A stretch of 64,000 nt of DNA from Salinisphaera sp049568105. GTDB lineage: Bacteria; Pseudomonadota; Gammaproteobacteria; Nevskiales; Salinisphaeraceae. Shown here piece after piece: positions 16,544-25,877 of the stretch (position 1 is its first letter; every line of letters begins with the position of its first letter). The translations under genes and the position numbers were made by a program. The notes beneath the pieces are model-generated. The model did not search any database. It was not told the origin of the DNA and was given only the letters and a program-made list of their open reading frames with translations. The stretch is taken from the NCBI RefSeq assembly GCF_049568105.1, contig NZ_CP145335.1, positions 682,001-746,000 of the forward strand. The letters are read 5' to 3'.

Positions 16544-17389
16544 ATGGCTCGTCCGCTTCGCCTGGAATTCGCCGGTGCGCTCTATCACGTGACCGCGCGT
16601 GGCGATCGCAAGCAAGACATCTATGAAGACGATGAAGATCGTCACGCCTTTTTGAGCGTATTGGCGGGGGTGGCCGAGCGCTTCAATTGGCTCGTGCATG
16701 CCTATTGCCTGATGGACAATCACTACCATCTGCTCGTCGAGACGCCGAATGGCAATCTGTCCCAGGGCATGCGCCAGCTCAACGGGGTCTATACGCAGTA
16801 CAGCAATCGCCGACACGACCTTAACGGGCATCTATTTCAGGGGCGATACAAGGCGATTCTGGTTCAGAAAGACGCGTATCTTCTGGAAGTGGCGCGGCAT
16901 GTGGTGCTCAATCCGGTACGCGCTGAGAGGGTTCGCAGCGCAGGCGACTGGCGGTGGAGCAGTTATCGGGCCACAGCCGGGCGCTGCGATATGCCGGTCT
17001 GGCTGAGGACCGACTCGATTCTCTCGGCGTTCGCCGAACAGCGTTCCGATGCAGTGATGAAGTATCGCCGTTTTGTAAGTGCAGGGCGGGGCCAGTCGGC
17101 GCCATGGCAATCGCTGGCCAATCAGGTGCTGCTGGGCGATGCGCATTTCGTTGACGACATGCAAAACCGCTTGCAACAGCAGAACCAGGACTTCGCCGAG
17201 GTGCCGCGACGCCAGCGTCCCGGCCGCGCGCGGCCGTTGGCCGATTACGCCCGCGCTGCCGGGAGCCGAAACGAGGCCATTGCAGCGGCCTATGCCTCGA
17301 ACGGCTATAGCATGAGCGAAATCGGTGCCCATTTCGGGCTGCATTATTCGACGGTAAGCCGGATCATCAAGACCCAGGAAGCGAGGTAG
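16544..17389 (+). CDS. REP-associated tyrosine transposase (RAYT, Y1 transposase family)
   Basis: The 281-residue protein starts MARPLRLEFAGALYHVTARG, as RAYT/IS200-like proteins do. It has the metal-binding motif His60-Tyr61-His62 (MDNHYHLLVETP), the block NGHLFQGRYKAILVQKD, and a likely nucleophile Tyr112 (AYLLEVARHVVLNP). The C-terminal 28 residues (YSMSEIGAHFGLHYSTVSR) form a helix-turn-helix. RAYTs are single-copy, non-self-mobilising relatives of IS200 transposases that process REP hairpins. The gene is intact and carries a typical upstream motif; the REP-like motifs at 432, 1583, 6193 and 8416 may be its products, although the motif classes differ. Confidence 0.88.
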   Translation: MARPLRLEFAGALYHVTARGDRKQDIYEDDEDRHAFLSVLAGVAERFNWLVHAYCLMDNHYHLLVETPNGNLSQGMRQLNGVYTQYSNRRHDLNGHLFQGRYKAILVQKDAYLLEVARHVVLNPVRAERVRSAGDWRWSSYRATAGRCDMPVWLRTDSILSAFAEQRSDAVMKYRRFVSAGRGQSAPWQSLANQVLLGDAHFVDDMQNRLQQQNQDFAEVPRRQRPGRARPLADYARAAGSRNEAIAAAYASNGYSMSEIGAHFGLHYSTVSRIIKTQEAR

Positions 17390-17523
17390 TCGGATGAATG
17401 GCTGGGGCTCGGCGACTATGGCTGAGAGTGGGCCGAAGACAGTCCGGTCGTGGATAGCAGGTTGGGGCGTGAAGAGCCGCTGAGCGCGGCCTGCCGGTAG
17501 CGCCGTAAACCCGGCAAAGCAAG

Positions 17524-17557
17524 GCCCGGTTCTCTCGGGTTTGCGAAAGAACCGGGC
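17524..17557 (-). terminator. Hairpin after the aldo/keto reductase gene
   Basis: GCCCGGTTCT (17524-17533) pairs with AGAACCGGGC (17548-17557) over 10 bp. It lies 31 bases downstream of the minus-strand aldo/keto reductase stop and between two convergent genes. No T-tract is present. Confidence 0.45.
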
Positions 17558-17587
17558 TCGACACCATGCTGGCTTATGCGCCCTGCG

Positions 17588-18442
17588 TTACTGGAAAACC
17601 GGGAAGGCGCTGGCCTCGCCGTAATCCTTGATCGGCGCCATATTCTTCAATGTATCCATGTCCTGGTCGGCGATCACGAAGTCCACATCAGCATTGTTTT
17701 TCATGTGGTCTGGATTCGCCGTCTTGGGCAGCGGCAGCAGGCCCAGCTGCAGATCGTAGCGAATGCACAGCTGCGGCACGGACACGCCGTACTGCTTGGC
17801 CATCTCGGCGATCTGTTCGTTCTTGAACAGTTCGCCGTGCCCGACCGGCGAGTAGGCCTCGACCAGCAGGCCCTTGTTCTGCGAATACTCGACCAGATCC
17901 CAGGGCGTATTGCTCACATGCGCCAAGATCTGGTTGACCACGGGCTTGATCGTGCAGGACTCGAGAATGTTATCGATATCCTGCTCATTGAAGTTGGACA
18001 GGCCGATCGCGCGTAGCTTGCCGGCCTGCTGGGCTTCTTCGAGCGCGCGCCAGGCCTGCTGGTTGCCTTCGAAAAAGCGATCCGAGCTGCCGAAGCTGTC
18101 CCAGGGCTGCGGGCTATGGATGATCATCATGTCGATGTAATCCAGACCCATGCGCTCGAGCGAGCCATTGATGGCATCGACCGCGCCTTGGTAGTCCTTG
18201 TACTGGGCAGCCAGCTTGGTGGTCACGAACATCTCGTCGCGGCTGACACCACAGGACTTGATGCCCGCGGCCACTTCGGCTTCGTTGCCGTAATCCTGGG
18301 CCGTATCGATATGCCGATAGCCCATTTCGGCGGCGTCCTTGACTGCCTGTTCGGTATCCGCGCCCTCGACGAGCCAGGTGCCTAGCCCAAGCTTGGGAAT
18401 TTCGACGCCATTGGCGAGGGTATAGGTCTCTTGTAACAGCAT
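17588..18442 (-). CDS. Aldo/keto reductase (2,5-diketogluconate reductase-like)
   Basis: The 284-residue protein has the AKR catalytic tetrad Asp46, Tyr51 (HIDTAQDYGNE), Lys76 (FVTTKL) and His109 (MMIIHSPQPW), plus the AIGLSNF and LVEAYSPVGHGEL cofactor loops. It is an NADPH-dependent (alpha/beta)8-barrel carbonyl reductase close to the DkgA/AKR5 group. The sequence is rich in acidic residues and poor in Arg. A near-palindromic AT-rich site lies about 40 bases upstream and may be an operator. It stands alone between two convergent/divergent neighbours. Confidence 0.88.
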   Translation of the reverse strand: MLLQETYTLANGVEIPKLGLGTWLVEGADTEQAVKDAAEMGYRHIDTAQDYGNEAEVAAGIKSCGVSRDEMFVTTKLAAQYKDYQGAVDAINGSLERMGLDYIDMMIIHSPQPWDSFGSSDRFFEGNQQAWRALEEAQQAGKLRAIGLSNFNEQDIDNILESCTIKPVVNQILAHVSNTPWDLVEYSQNKGLLVEAYSPVGHGELFKNEQIAEMAKQYGVSVPQLCIRYDLQLGLLPLPKTANPDHMKNNADVDFVIADQDMDTLKNMAPIKDYGEASAFPVFQ

Positions 18443-18480
18443 GATCTGTGCTCTTCCTTTTAGGTTTTATCCGGGGCCAT

Positions 18481-18511
18481 ACTAAAACAAAACAGCCCGT
18501 TTGTTGTTAGT
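18481..18511. promoter_or_regulatory. Imperfect dyad upstream of the aldo/keto reductase gene
   Basis: ACTAAAACAAAACA and TGTTGTTAGT flank a GCCCG centre, giving an imperfect 31-base dyad (ACTAa.ACAA ... TTGT.gTTAGT) 38 bases before the ATG. It is the only AT-rich symmetric site in this region and is a candidate operator; no cognate regulator is adjacent. Confidence 0.4.
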
Positions 18512-18952
18512 ACCACATATTTCATCGTGGGCTGCGGCCACTAACCCGGTGGCCTTCGTTGGACGCCCGTAGCCGACCACGGTGCGTTGCTCGGCCGTGG
18601 CGGTTGATACCCGTTTGCCGAACATGATGCGTCATCGGCGTCGCGTCAGGCGGCGTCTACGAGCCGAAAGGGGCGATTGGCACTCTGGGTGCCGGTAACG
18701 CCCCACCAGTCGATCGATACAAGACAATGGCTTATAGCGTTACCAGCACCCGAGCCGGTGCAAGATCTAGGGTAAAAACGTTTCATAAGCGCTGGGCCGA
18801 CTTATGCCTATGGCCCCACAGTATCTCGGCTCTGGTTACACTCGGGCTATGGGCGTCGATCGGAGTATGGAGATCGGCCGCAACCCAGTCCGAGCTTGGG
18901 CACAGGCCGATCGGGCCGGCGCTGAGCCAAATCGACTAGAAAAGGACATCTC
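18512..18952. other. Intergenic region, no feature seen
   Basis: About 440 GC-rich bases separate the divergent reductase and secreted-protein genes. No protein-like frame, clear promoter or RNA structure was recognised. Confidence 0.4.
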
Positions 18953-19516
18953 GTGAACCGAGCCAAGTTGGCGATAGCCGCGATCACGGCGCTGTGGATC
19001 GGCCAGGTTCTGGCTGCTGATGCGCTGTTCGTACCGGGGCAAGCTCATGAAACGAGCTGGGCGACGCTGGCCGAACACGATCATCGCCATAAGACAGTCG
19101 TGGGTGCGCTATCCCGGGATCAATCAATGGAGATGCAGATCGCGTTCGAGCAGTTGATCGGCAGCCCCCAGCTTTTTCTCAAGCTGTTCGATGTACCGGC
19201 TCAATCCTGCGGCGACGCGAAAGACGACGGCGAGCCCATGTCGAAAGCATCCGCGAAGACCGAGGCGATGACGATCAATGGCCAGCAGTATTCAGCGACC
19301 GTCGATTGCGACGACGGTTTTAGCGCCTATGTATTCCACGGCGAGGCCGCAGCGCATGCGATCACCCAGGCGTTGTGGCATGGCGAGACTGTCACCGTCG
19401 GCCTGCCCTCGGGCGATGGCATCGAAGAACACCGGTGGTCGGCCGAGAACTTCAAGTCGTTGGCGGCCAAGAGCGTCGAGGCCTATGAAGACAAGCCGGC
19501 CCATCACGGGCAATAA
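18953..19516 (+). CDS. Secreted protein of unknown function
   Basis: The 187-residue product starts at GTG after AAAAGGA and has a signal peptide (LAIAAITALWIGQVLAADA, cleavage after about residue 21). The mature part is hydrophilic, with only two cysteines in view (CGDAKDD and VDCDDG, possibly a disulfide) and a C-terminal lysine-rich end. I do not recognise a family. It faces the three-gene membrane unit at 19631-23746 tail to tail, so a functional link is not implied. Confidence 0.65.
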   Translation: MNRAKLAIAAITALWIGQVLAADALFVPGQAHETSWATLAEHDHRHKTVVGALSRDQSMEMQIAFEQLIGSPQLFLKLFDVPAQSCGDAKDDGEPMSKASAKTEAMTINGQQYSATVDCDDGFSAYVFHGEAAAHAITQALWHGETVTVGLPSGDGIEEHRWSAENFKSLAAKSVEAYEDKPAHHGQ

Positions 19517-19630
19517 TATTCATTTTCAACCGGCTTTATCCGTGGATTGAGCCGGTTTTCGCTGCGGCGTCTCGATGTATCGAAACCGCCGTGGCCGTGC
19601 CAGCAGGCGCCCGATCGCTATTGTTATGCG

Positions 19631-20911
19631 TTATTCGGGCCGCAGCCAGCGATAGCTGTAATAGCCCTGACGATTGCGATAACCAAAACGCAGGATGCCG
19701 GCCCCGGATGGATCGAACAGCATGCGTTTACTAAAGCGGATATCGTCCATCGCCCGCCAGTGCTGACCGCCGTCGTGGCTGACGGCCAGATGGCGGCCAT
19801 CACCGCGGCTGCGGCTAAGCATCAATAGCCGGCTGCTGCCGCGCAGCGATTGCATTGGATCGTCGCCGCTAGCCCTGAGCGGTTGCCAGTCGCCGCGACG
19901 CAGACGATACAGGGTATAACGCTCGGGCTGCTTGGCGGCGAAAATGCCGAATAGCTGACCGTCGGGGCCGTTTTCCAGATCGGAAAACGCGCCGTCGTAT
20001 TTCGTAGCGGTAAGGATCTCGCCGCGATGAGCATCGACCTGGTAGATCACCATATCCGGGGCGCGTTGGTAGCGGCCGCCGGTCACGGCATAAAACCGGC
20101 CGCTATCGTCGCTGTACCAGTCGAAAAAGTCGGTCATCGTATCGGTGTAGAGCGAGCCGCTGAGCAGTTCCGGAGCGTAGTGCATCAAACGCTTGGCATC
20201 GATCAATACCCGCCAGCTGTGGCCGCCATCTTCCGAGACATACAGGCGTTTGTAGCCGTCGACCCAGATCCGGTCGCCGTCGACGGCGACGATCTTCGGT
20301 ACATGGGCCTTGGCCAGAACCTGCTGGGCAGCGACCCGCCAGTGGTGACCGAAATCACTGGATACGAAAACGGTTTTGTCGGACACGTCGGGCAGTTCGG
20401 TGACCAGATAACAGTGCCCGGCGCTGTCGCAGCGCATCGCCTCGATCTTGCCTTGTAGGCGGGCAATCACCGCGATCTGCTGGCCGTTGCTGCGGAGCAG
20501 ATAGGTTAACCCTAGCGGGTGGCTTCGTCGCATTAGACGCGCGATCTGGCGCTGCCGATTGTTGTCGTCGGGCTTCGGTGGGGTGACCAGACAGTTGAGT
20601 ACCGGCTGGGCGGTGCCCGCCGTGACTTGGCCGGCCGCACGGCACTGGCGCCGGCATTCGCCCTTGCTGGCACAGGATTCGGCCTCGGCGTCGCGGCCGT
20701 TGGAGTTGAGGGTGAGCAAGGTGTCGGGGCCGGCCGCGGCAGCTTCCAGGGAATGCCAGTCCAGGGGCTCGGCCAGTTTCATCTCCAGGGTCTGGGACGG
20801 CCCGCGTTGCCAGCTATGGGCATAGCCGGCCATGAGATACCAGTAGAAACCAAAAACGCTGTAGCACAGCAGTGCCGCAAGCAGCCAGGGGCGAATCCAG
20901 ACCGGTACCAT
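19631..20911 (-). CDS. Membrane-anchored BNR/sialidase-like propeller protein, unknown function
   Basis: The 426-residue protein has one N-terminal hydrophobic segment (PWLLAALLCYSVFGFYWYLM), then an extracytoplasmic domain with three Asp-box (BNR) motifs: SSDFGHHW, SEDGGHSW and SHDGGQHW. These mark beta-propeller blades of the sialidase/YCF48 type. A cysteine-rich insert (ESCASKGECRRQC) lies near residue 80. No catalytic residues were identified, so it is more likely a binding or structural propeller. It is the last gene of a three-gene unit with a 2-base gap to the preceding membrane protein, which suggests they act together at the inner membrane. Confidence 0.7.
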   Translation of the reverse strand: MVPVWIRPWLLAALLCYSVFGFYWYLMAGYAHSWQRGPSQTLEMKLAEPLDWHSLEAAAAGPDTLLTLNSNGRDAEAESCASKGECRRQCRAAGQVTAGTAQPVLNCLVTPPKPDDNNRQRQIARLMRRSHPLGLTYLLRSNGQQIAVIARLQGKIEAMRCDSAGHCYLVTELPDVSDKTVFVSSDFGHHWRVAAQQVLAKAHVPKIVAVDGDRIWVDGYKRLYVSEDGGHSWRVLIDAKRLMHYAPELLSGSLYTDTMTDFFDWYSDDSGRFYAVTGGRYQRAPDMVIYQVDAHRGEILTATKYDGAFSDLENGPDGQLFGIFAAKQPERYTLYRLRRGDWQPLRASGDDPMQSLRGSSRLLMLSRSRGDGRHLAVSHDGGQHWRAMDDIRFSKRMLFDPSGAGILRFGYRNRQGYYSYRWLRPE

Positions 20912-20913
20912 GC

Positions 20914-22143
20914 TCAGGAGAACTCGTTGATCGAGGCGCTACGGCCCTGGCGCAGTCGCCATTGGAAGGCCAGCGCCAGGATCTTTTCGATCGGGCGTTT
21001 TTCCCGACTCCGATAATAAACACCATGGATTCGGTCGGCGATCAGCCCGAGACCGCTGAACAGCAGCGTGATCATGAGCAACACGGCGCCCCCCATATGC
21101 AAAAGCCCGATCCAGTCCCAGTAATCGGGGCCCACGCCGCGGGCGTACCAGCCGTAAAGTTCCGTGCCGAACCAGGTGCCGACTATCAGCATCAGGAACA
21201 AGACGCCGAACGTCAGCACGGCGCGCCGGATGGTCGGGGTGTACGGCGTGCCTTTGTAGGACACATGGGCGATGCCGTCGCTTTCGTTGAGCAGGCCGCG
21301 TACTTCGCCATCGGCCAGTAGCGTGAGTAGGGTCACCCGGTCGCCGCCGGCGACGAACAGGGGCGCTTTTCGAATCAGCACCGGGTCGATGAATTGTCGC
21401 CATTCCGAGGCGCTGGCACGGATTGCGAACGATTCGCCTGCACACTGGAGGTGATAGTGATACAGACTGTAGCGATAGCGTCCGCTGCCATAGGTTTGTA
21501 GCGAGACCTGCACGTTGCTGATCGGGCCTTCGAGCAGGGCGAAACCGTTATGCAGGCCGTTGGCCAGCTGCAGTTGGTCCGGCGGCGAAACGGTTGGCGG
21601 TTCGCAAAGCGTAATGTCTTCGCCGGCCTGGAAGGCTGTCATGGCGGCGCGCAGCCGGCGTCGGCCCGGATGCCAGTCCAGGACCAGCCGATAGACTGCC
21701 CAGGCAAGGGTGAAACCAGCGGTTGCGAACAGTCCGATCTTCAATAGCAGCAGAGCGATATTGGCGCCCGCGGCAAATGTGAGCGTCAATAGAAAAGGCA
21801 GTACCGATAGCACCAGCGCCAACGGCGGCAGCCAGCGACGACGATCGTCTGGCATGGCCCAGAGCTTGCCGTTGGCACGCCCTAGCCAGTGTAGCCAAGC
21901 GCTGCCATCGCGCAGGCGATGGGCACCGATGACGACTTGCTCGCCGCGGCGCAGGCCGTGGCGCATGGTCTGCGCATCGAACTGGCTGCGATCGAAGAAA
22001 AACACACCGCCGTCGGTGGTCAGCCGACAGACGGTCGTCGCGTTGCCCATCGACAACTGTGTGAGATCGCGACAGGCTACGCGTACGCAAAACACGGCGC
22101 CGGTGCGCTGCGGCATCGCCGCGACGGATTCAGTGATGGCCAT
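20914..22143 (-). CDS. Integral membrane protein of unknown function
   Basis: The 409-residue protein has a hydrophilic N-terminus, two hydrophobic helices near 90-150 (LALVLSVLPFLLTLTFAAGA and ALLLLKIGLFATAGFTLAWA), a long soluble middle region, and two more near the C-terminus (AVLTFGVLFLMLIVGTWFG and MGGAVLLMITLLFSGLGLIA). I do not recognise the family. ATG 22143 is chosen because it overlaps the end of the upstream gene by 14 bases (ATGGCCATCACTGA), implying translational coupling; the frame extends to 22206 without protein-like content. It is the middle gene of the unit. Confidence 0.65.
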   Translation of the reverse strand: MAITESVAAMPQRTGAVFCVRVACRDLTQLSMGNATTVCRLTTDGGVFFFDRSQFDAQTMRHGLRRGEQVVIGAHRLRDGSAWLHWLGRANGKLWAMPDDRRRWLPPLALVLSVLPFLLTLTFAAGANIALLLLKIGLFATAGFTLAWAVYRLVLDWHPGRRRLRAAMTAFQAGEDITLCEPPTVSPPDQLQLANGLHNGFALLEGPISNVQVSLQTYGSGRYRYSLYHYHLQCAGESFAIRASASEWRQFIDPVLIRKAPLFVAGGDRVTLLTLLADGEVRGLLNESDGIAHVSYKGTPYTPTIRRAVLTFGVLFLMLIVGTWFGTELYGWYARGVGPDYWDWIGLLHMGGAVLLMITLLFSGLGLIADRIHGVYYRSREKRPIEKILALAFQWRLRQGRSASINEFS

Positions 22144-23746
22144 CTCGACCTCGACTGCTGTCGGTTCCGGTGGCTGTCGCGCCGTGGGACAGCTCGACCG
22201 TGCCATCGTCGAAGCGCTGGCTTTCGAAGCCGGTGGTATCGATGCCTCGGTCTTCGAAGTCGGCTTTGATGGCTTCGACTGCGGCCGTGAAGTTCTGCGA
22301 CGTCATGCCGTGATAACGCGAGCTCGTCACCACCAGGCGCGGCTGTGGGGTCATCTGCAGCCAACGCGCGATGATCGGCATGGGCAGCCGGCCGTTGAAC
22401 TGGTCGAGTTTGGCGGCGATATCGTCGGTGTCTTGGTAGCGGATTCGCCAGCTTATTTCAGGGGCAGCACTCGGGCGCCCCTGCCCGGATCGATCCTGGT
22501 CCTGTGCCGGCTTCTGGCCGGGAGCCGATTGCGGCGGCAGCAGGAAAAAATACAGGGTGTGTTCGCCGGGCAACGGGCGCTGGGAGATCTTGGAATACGA
22601 AGCCAGGGTGACGGTGCCATCGTGTTGTAGACCCATCCGATAGCCTTCGGCTTCGCCATGGGTCAGAAAACGCTGGATATCGCCGGCGGTGTTGATCATA
22701 TCTAGCATGTCGATGCCGATATTGCGGGCGTTGATATTGGGCGCGAGCACGGGCTTGAGTGGTTCGCTGTCGACATTGCCCCAGCGATAGACCGGGCCTT
22801 TCTCGGCGATCGCCCGCTGTAGGCGGCCGGTGGTGCGGTCGAGCGCCTCGGGCGCGTGCTGTTGTATGTCGTCGAGCGGGCCCGGGGCAATCATCGATTG
22901 GATCGTGCCGGGGTCGCAGGCCCGGATGGCATAGCTTAAGGGCAACAGCACCGCAGCCAGCGCGATCCATTTACGATGCTTGACCATCTGTTGACGGAAA
23001 CGGCGATCGGCATCGCGATTGGCCCGACTCATGCGCCCGGCGGCTGCCGTATCGCGATCATGCTCCGGCCGAGCGTCAGCGGCAGCCGCACCATTTGGCC
23101 TGCGGCGACTTCCGGCGTCCTGTGAAGCCGAGGCCGGACGCGACCGGGCCGGGGAATCGGCCGTATCTGTGTGGCGTGGCGCGGTGGCCGGGTGATTCCG
23201 TGCCGGGGCAACAGGTGCTTCACCGAACAGCCCGTCCTGCCCCGGCAGGGCCTGCCGCGCGGGACTTTCGTTGTTCGCGCCGGCGAGCGCGGCCTCGATG
23301 AACGCGACAAAGTCCAGCAGATCTTGTCGGTAATGGCGCGCATCGAGATGAAAGCGCAGCCGTCGGCGATCGGCGAGCGCGAGCTGCAGGGAAGGCGCGT
23401 TGCATTCCCAGCGCCACAGGCGCGTATCGCGCCCGGTTTTATAGTCTTGTATATCGGTAAAAGCCACACGGCCGAACAGGCGGGAGTCGAAGCCGGAGTC
23501 GTCAAAGCGCACGACTTCTTCTTGGCCTCGGGCGGCGCCGGCGCGGTAGGTATAGACCGCCGCGGCGAGCAGCCAGATGGCGATCGCAACGCCGGTGCTG
23601 ATCAGCGCGCTCGACGGCGACGCCTGGTTGTAGACGATCGGCAGGCTGATCGCGAGCAGGATCAAACCGCAGACCCACACCAACACCGCGATACCGCGTA
23701 AATCGGCGCGATCGTGGTGATAGCGCAACTGCCCCGGCGGCGTCAT
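22130..23746 (-). CDS. Membrane protein of unknown function with disordered linker
   Basis: The 538-residue product begins with two hydrophobic helices (AVLVWVCGLILLAISLPIVY and STGVAIAIWLLAAAVYTY), then a small beta-rich domain, a long low-complexity Ala/Arg/Pro/Asp linker (about 170-250), a third helix (WIALAAVLLPLSYAI) and a C-terminal soluble domain. ATG 23746 is preferred; the frame is open to 23854, but the extra residues look non-natural. It is the first gene of the three-gene unit and overlaps the next gene by 14 bases. No family was recognised and no enzyme motif is visible. Confidence 0.65.
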   Translation of the reverse strand: MTPPGQLRYHHDRADLRGIAVLVWVCGLILLAISLPIVYNQASPSSALISTGVAIAIWLLAAAVYTYRAGAARGQEEVVRFDDSGFDSRLFGRVAFTDIQDYKTGRDTRLWRWECNAPSLQLALADRRRLRFHLDARHYRQDLLDFVAFIEAALAGANNESPARQALPGQDGLFGEAPVAPARNHPATAPRHTDTADSPARSRPASASQDAGSRRRPNGAAAADARPEHDRDTAAAGRMSRANRDADRRFRQQMVKHRKWIALAAVLLPLSYAIRACDPGTIQSMIAPGPLDDIQQHAPEALDRTTGRLQRAIAEKGPVYRWGNVDSEPLKPVLAPNINARNIGIDMLDMINTAGDIQRFLTHGEAEGYRMGLQHDGTVTLASYSKISQRPLPGEHTLYFFLLPPQSAPGQKPAQDQDRSGQGRPSAAPEISWRIRYQDTDDIAAKLDQFNGRLPMPIIARWLQMTPQPRLVVTSSRYHGMTSQNFTAAVEAIKADFEDRGIDTTGFESQRFDDGTVELSHGATATGTDSSRGRDGHH

Positions 23747-24457
23747 AGGATCGTGTTGTCGATTGTACTGCCCTCCGTATTGCGCTTGGAAAGCGCAGAC
23801 CCCCTGGCGCTGTCGGCATTCAGGCCAAGCCTCGATACCCGGTCTCGCTGTCAATCACCGACCGGGTATCCGCCTATCGCGCACGGCGAATATTACGATC
23901 GACCGATAGTCTAGACAACCGAGCCCTTGTGCGGCTGTGGAGAGTGCGTGTGCCGGGTAGGTCGGTGCTAAACACGTTCGGCGAGATGCGAATTGCCGAT
24001 CGTGGTGGTCGGATCACGGCGGCAATGCCGCGTCGTACGGCGCATCCGGAGCGTTTTGGGCGCCGCGGCTATTCGGCGACAATCCAGTGCTGCCGGTCGC
24101 GAACAGGGACGACAGGTCGGCATGCCCAGCGGCTGGCCGCAAAACAGTCGCTGACGCGCTTCGCTCGGTGCCGCAATCTATCCGTCGCTGGTCGTCCGGT
24201 GGTTCGGCCACCCAGTGATCGGTGTTGGCGGTGGGTTCGAATCGGGCCCCGGATGGGCACTTCGATAGCCCGGATCGAAATAGCGCCGGGCATAGGCGAC
24301 TTAATGCCCGGAGGCAGGATGAATCGGCATCGATCGCGACCTCGTGGGCTGCGGACGAACGTACAGCCCAGCGGCCGTACTGCTCGAAAAGTCGCATGGC
24401 GTGCCTGTTGATATTGCTGTGCAATGCATATAAATAGCTATTGGCGAGCATATTGTC
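23747..24457. other. Intergenic region of about 710 bases
   Basis: This lies between divergent genes. A 206-residue open frame on the minus strand overlaps the alcohol dehydrogenase gene and is not protein-like. Apart from a promoter candidate near the end, nothing was recognised. Confidence 0.4.
24409..24436 (+). promoter_or_regulatory. Candidate promoter of the alcohol dehydrogenase gene
   Basis: TTGATA (24409-24414) and TAAATA (24431-24436) are separated by 16 bases in an AT-rich island 22 bases before the ATG at 24458. The proximity would give a very short leader, so this is tentative. Confidence 0.35.
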
Positions 24458-25501
24458 ATGAAGGCAGTTCGGTATAACGGCGCTGGGCAGGCGCCCTCCC
24501 TGGAAGACGTTGCACGGCCGAGCCCGGGCCCGGGCGAAGTGATCGTGCGTATCGGCGGGGCCGGGGTCTGTCACTCGGATTTGCATCTGATCGACGAGGA
24601 TCAGGGCTTTCCCGCTGGCTTCACGCTCGGACATGAAAACGCTGGCTGGGTCGAAGCCCTGGGCGACGGGGTGAGCGGTTTATCGGTCGGCGAGGGCGTG
24701 GCGATCTATGGGCCCTGGGGCTGTGGCCGCTGCCACGCCTGCCAGCTGTCGATGGAAAACTATTGCGAAAACAGTACCCGGGGCGAGGCCGGCGGCGGCC
24801 TGGGCTTCGATGGCGGTATGGCACCTTATATGCGGGTGCCGGATGCCCGGCTGCTGGTGCCGCTCGGCGGTCTGGATCCGAAACTCGCGGCCTCGCTCAG
24901 CGATGCAGCCCTCACGCCTTATCACGCGATCAAACGCGCCCTGCCTAAACTCAAGGGCGGCGATACGGTGGTCGTGCTCGGCATTGGTGGGCTCGGCCAT
25001 ATGGCGGTCCAGCTACTGCAGGCACTGGCGCCGGTGCGCATCATCGCGGGCGATGTAAATTCGGACAAGCTTGCCCAGGCCCAAGAACTGGGCGCCGACC
25101 ATACCGTGAATACCGGCAATGCCTCGGCTGCGGCCGAGGAGATTCATGCCTTTACCGAAGGCCGCGGTGCGGCCATGGTGCTCGACTGTGTCGGCCTGCA
25201 GGCGACTTTCGATCTGGCGCCGCGGATTCTGGGTGTGAACAGCGTTTGGACCGTGGTTGGGCTCGGTGGCGGCATGCATGAGTTTCGCTTCGGCAGCCTG
25301 CCGTTTGGCTGCGAACTGTCGATTCCGTACTGGGGCACGCGCAGCGAACTGATGGAAGTGATCGAGATGGCCCGCGATGGCCTCATTCACGTGCAAATCA
25401 GCGAGTTCGCGCTCGACGACGCCGTAGCGGTCTACGACAAACTGCGGGCCGGTGATATCGTCGGGCGGGCCGTGCTGGTCCCATCGGCGGCCGATGGCTG
25501 A
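24458..25501 (+). CDS. Zinc-dependent alcohol dehydrogenase (MDR superfamily)
   Basis: The 347-residue enzyme has the catalytic zinc ligands Cys38 (VCHSD) and His59-Glu60 (GHE), the structural zinc cysteines 89, 92, 95 and 103 (GCGRCHACQ...YC), and the Rossmann motif GIGGLGHMAVQLL. This is the medium-chain NAD(P)-dependent alcohol dehydrogenase family, near the AdhP/thermophilic ADH group. It oxidises a primary or secondary alcohol or reduces the aldehyde; the substrate is unknown. It stands alone with its own AT-rich promoter region. Confidence 0.87.
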   Translation: MKAVRYNGAGQAPSLEDVARPSPGPGEVIVRIGGAGVCHSDLHLIDEDQGFPAGFTLGHENAGWVEALGDGVSGLSVGEGVAIYGPWGCGRCHACQLSMENYCENSTRGEAGGGLGFDGGMAPYMRVPDARLLVPLGGLDPKLAASLSDAALTPYHAIKRALPKLKGGDTVVVLGIGGLGHMAVQLLQALAPVRIIAGDVNSDKLAQAQELGADHTVNTGNASAAAEEIHAFTEGRGAAMVLDCVGLQATFDLAPRILGVNSVWTVVGLGGGMHEFRFGSLPFGCELSIPYWGTRSELMEVIEMARDGLIHVQISEFALDDAVAVYDKLRAGDIVGRAVLVPSAADG

Positions 25502-25877
25502 TCGGTGCGCCGGCTCTGGCGAGCCTGGGCGGCGTGGCCTGCTCAATCATGGCTGGCGCCGGCCATGTGGTTTTATAACCCAGGATCACAGAGGCCGGCC
25601 CGGGCTCGATCCCCCGAGCGGGCAGCGCGGCTGGCGCTTAGCGGCGCGATGAGGCCCGGGGCCGCGACGGCAGCCCCAACGACGAGCGGACCGAGGTTTC
25701 GCCCAAGGGCTGTATGCAGGCCCGACCCATATCCGGCGAGTCGCGAGCCGCCGACTGGCGCCGTGGCGCCGATCGAGATGAGCCATACCGGCCGATGCGA
25801 TCGGCACACGACTCATGGCCCGGCTTGGCATAAAAACGCAACCGACTCCGACCGTTCTAGCCCTGGGGCGGCGAAGA
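25502..25877. other. Intergenic region, no feature seen
   Basis: This stretch of 376 GC-rich bases lies between the convergent alcohol dehydrogenase and dbpA genes. Only shadow frames were found and no clear terminator. Confidence 0.4.

Noticed and set aside
24228..24250. GGTTCGAATC resembling a tRNA T-loop
   Set aside because: The flanking bases do not pair as a T-stem and no anticodon arm or acceptor stem can be folded around it.
24014..24634. 206-codon minus-strand frame upstream of the zinc alcohol dehydrogenase
   Set aside because: It overlaps the start of a clear gene, has low-complexity composition and resembles no family.
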